Part shown: in pieces, positions 32,451 through 32,684 of the stretch
Layout of the letters: each line of letters begins with the position of its first letter
Position numbering within the stretch: position 1 is the stretch's first letter
From: an uncultured Clostridia bacterium
Lineage (GTDB): Bacteria > Bacillota > Clostridia > Saccharofermentanales > Saccharofermentanaceae
Length of the DNA stretch: 32,684 nucleotides
NCBI GenBank assembly: GCA_947303185.1
Contig: CAMYXF010000017.1
Span: forward strand, 1 to 32,684
Direction: 5' to 3'
The notes under the pieces: generated by a model
What the model was told of the DNA's origin: nothing
What the model saw: the letters and a program-made list of their open reading frames with translations, nothing else
Databases searched by the model: none
Made by a program: the position numbers and the translations under genes

Positions 32451-32478
32451 TTGACTTCGGTTTTTTGTGAAATAATCA
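32451..32478 (+). promoter_or_regulatory. Promoter of the ferredoxin gene
   Basis: TTGACT (32451-32456) with an AT-rich -10 area; AATAAT (32471-32476) is 14 bp away and TAATCA (32473-32478) 16 bp away. GGAGGA at 32495-32500 is the ribosome binding site. Confidence 0.5.
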
Positions 32479-32509
32479 AATCACTAATTGAATAGGAGGA
32501 TAATTTACT

Positions 32510-32680
32510 ATGGCATATGTAATTTCTGATGCTTGCGTTTCTTGCGGAACATGCGCTGACGGTTGCCCTGTAGGAGCTATTTCCCAGGGTGATACACAGT
32601 ACAACATCGACGCTGATGTTTGTGTTTCCTGCGGTGCTTGCGAAGCTTCTTGCCCTACAGGCGCTATTGCTGAAGGCTGA
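32510..32680 (+). CDS. 2[4Fe-4S] ferredoxin, clostridial type
   Basis: A 56-residue low-potential electron carrier of anaerobes, used by enzymes such as pyruvate:ferredoxin oxidoreductase and hydrogenase. Translation starts MAYVISDACVSCGTCADGCP. Both cluster motifs CxxCxxCxxxCP are complete (CVSCGTCADGCP and CVSCGACEASCP), with the pseudo-twofold repeat (PVGAI and PTGAI) expected of the family. The ATG at 32510 follows a strong GGAGGA. The gene ends four bases before the end of the window. Confidence 0.97.
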   Translation: MAYVISDACVSCGTCADGCPVGAISQGDTQYNIDADVCVSCGACEASCPTGAIAEG

Positions 32681-32684
32681 TAGA

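Overview
The window is a stretch of a low-to-mid GC Gram-positive chromosome. Gene content points to an anaerobic Clostridia-type Firmicute: dnaK-dnaJ-prmA order, a tmk-holB-ricT operon, a 56-residue clostridial 2[4Fe-4S] ferredoxin, strong Shine-Dalgarno sites, occasional TTG/GTG starts, and surface proteins with small helical repeats. A rumen or gut relative of the Oscillospiraceae/Saccharofermentans type is my guess only. No phage, transposase, insertion sequence or CRISPR array is visible.

Layout. (1) 1-4221: 3' part of dnaK, then dnaJ and prmA. (2) 4222-4913: a 692-bp gene-free interval. Its first half is an array of inverted repeats with a strict 51/52-bp period; its second half is nested duplications of the hisS promoter core. 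(3) 4914-10580: hisS-aspS and lepB-lepA, a tightly packed block for tRNA charging, signal-peptide cleavage and EF4. (4) 10590-10785: the lepA terminator, a twin hairpin element and a promoter. (5) 10786-17876: accessory genes, namely a PlsC-like acyltransferase with a zinc ribbon, a membrane protein with two zinc ribbons, a diguanylate cyclase, a membrane acyltransferase-3 protein and an unknown protein with a C-terminal zinc ribbon. (6) 18001-22743: an ABC exporter, a secreted helical-repeat protein, tRNA-Leu(UAG) on the minus strand, and a membrane-anchored M15 peptidase. (7) 22798-29297: a DeoR regulator, then one closely spaced gene run holding a large SASA-like esterase homologue that has lost its catalytic motifs, an AraC regulator, and folE-folP-folBK. 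(8) 29301-32374: a promoter followed by a basic disordered protein, tmk, holB and ricT. (9) 32510-32680: ferredoxin.

How it fits together. Most genes are housekeeping: protein folding, ribosomal protein methylation, aminoacylation, secretion, folate synthesis, dTTP supply and clamp loading. The unusual material is concentrated in four places. These are the phased dyad array between prmA and hisS, the inverted-repeat promoter duplications next to it, the twin hairpins after lepA, and the apparently catalytically dead cytoplasmic SASA-family protein that heads an operon with an AraC regulator and the folate genes. The dyad array and the pseudo-esterase cluster are the best candidates for something not previously described.
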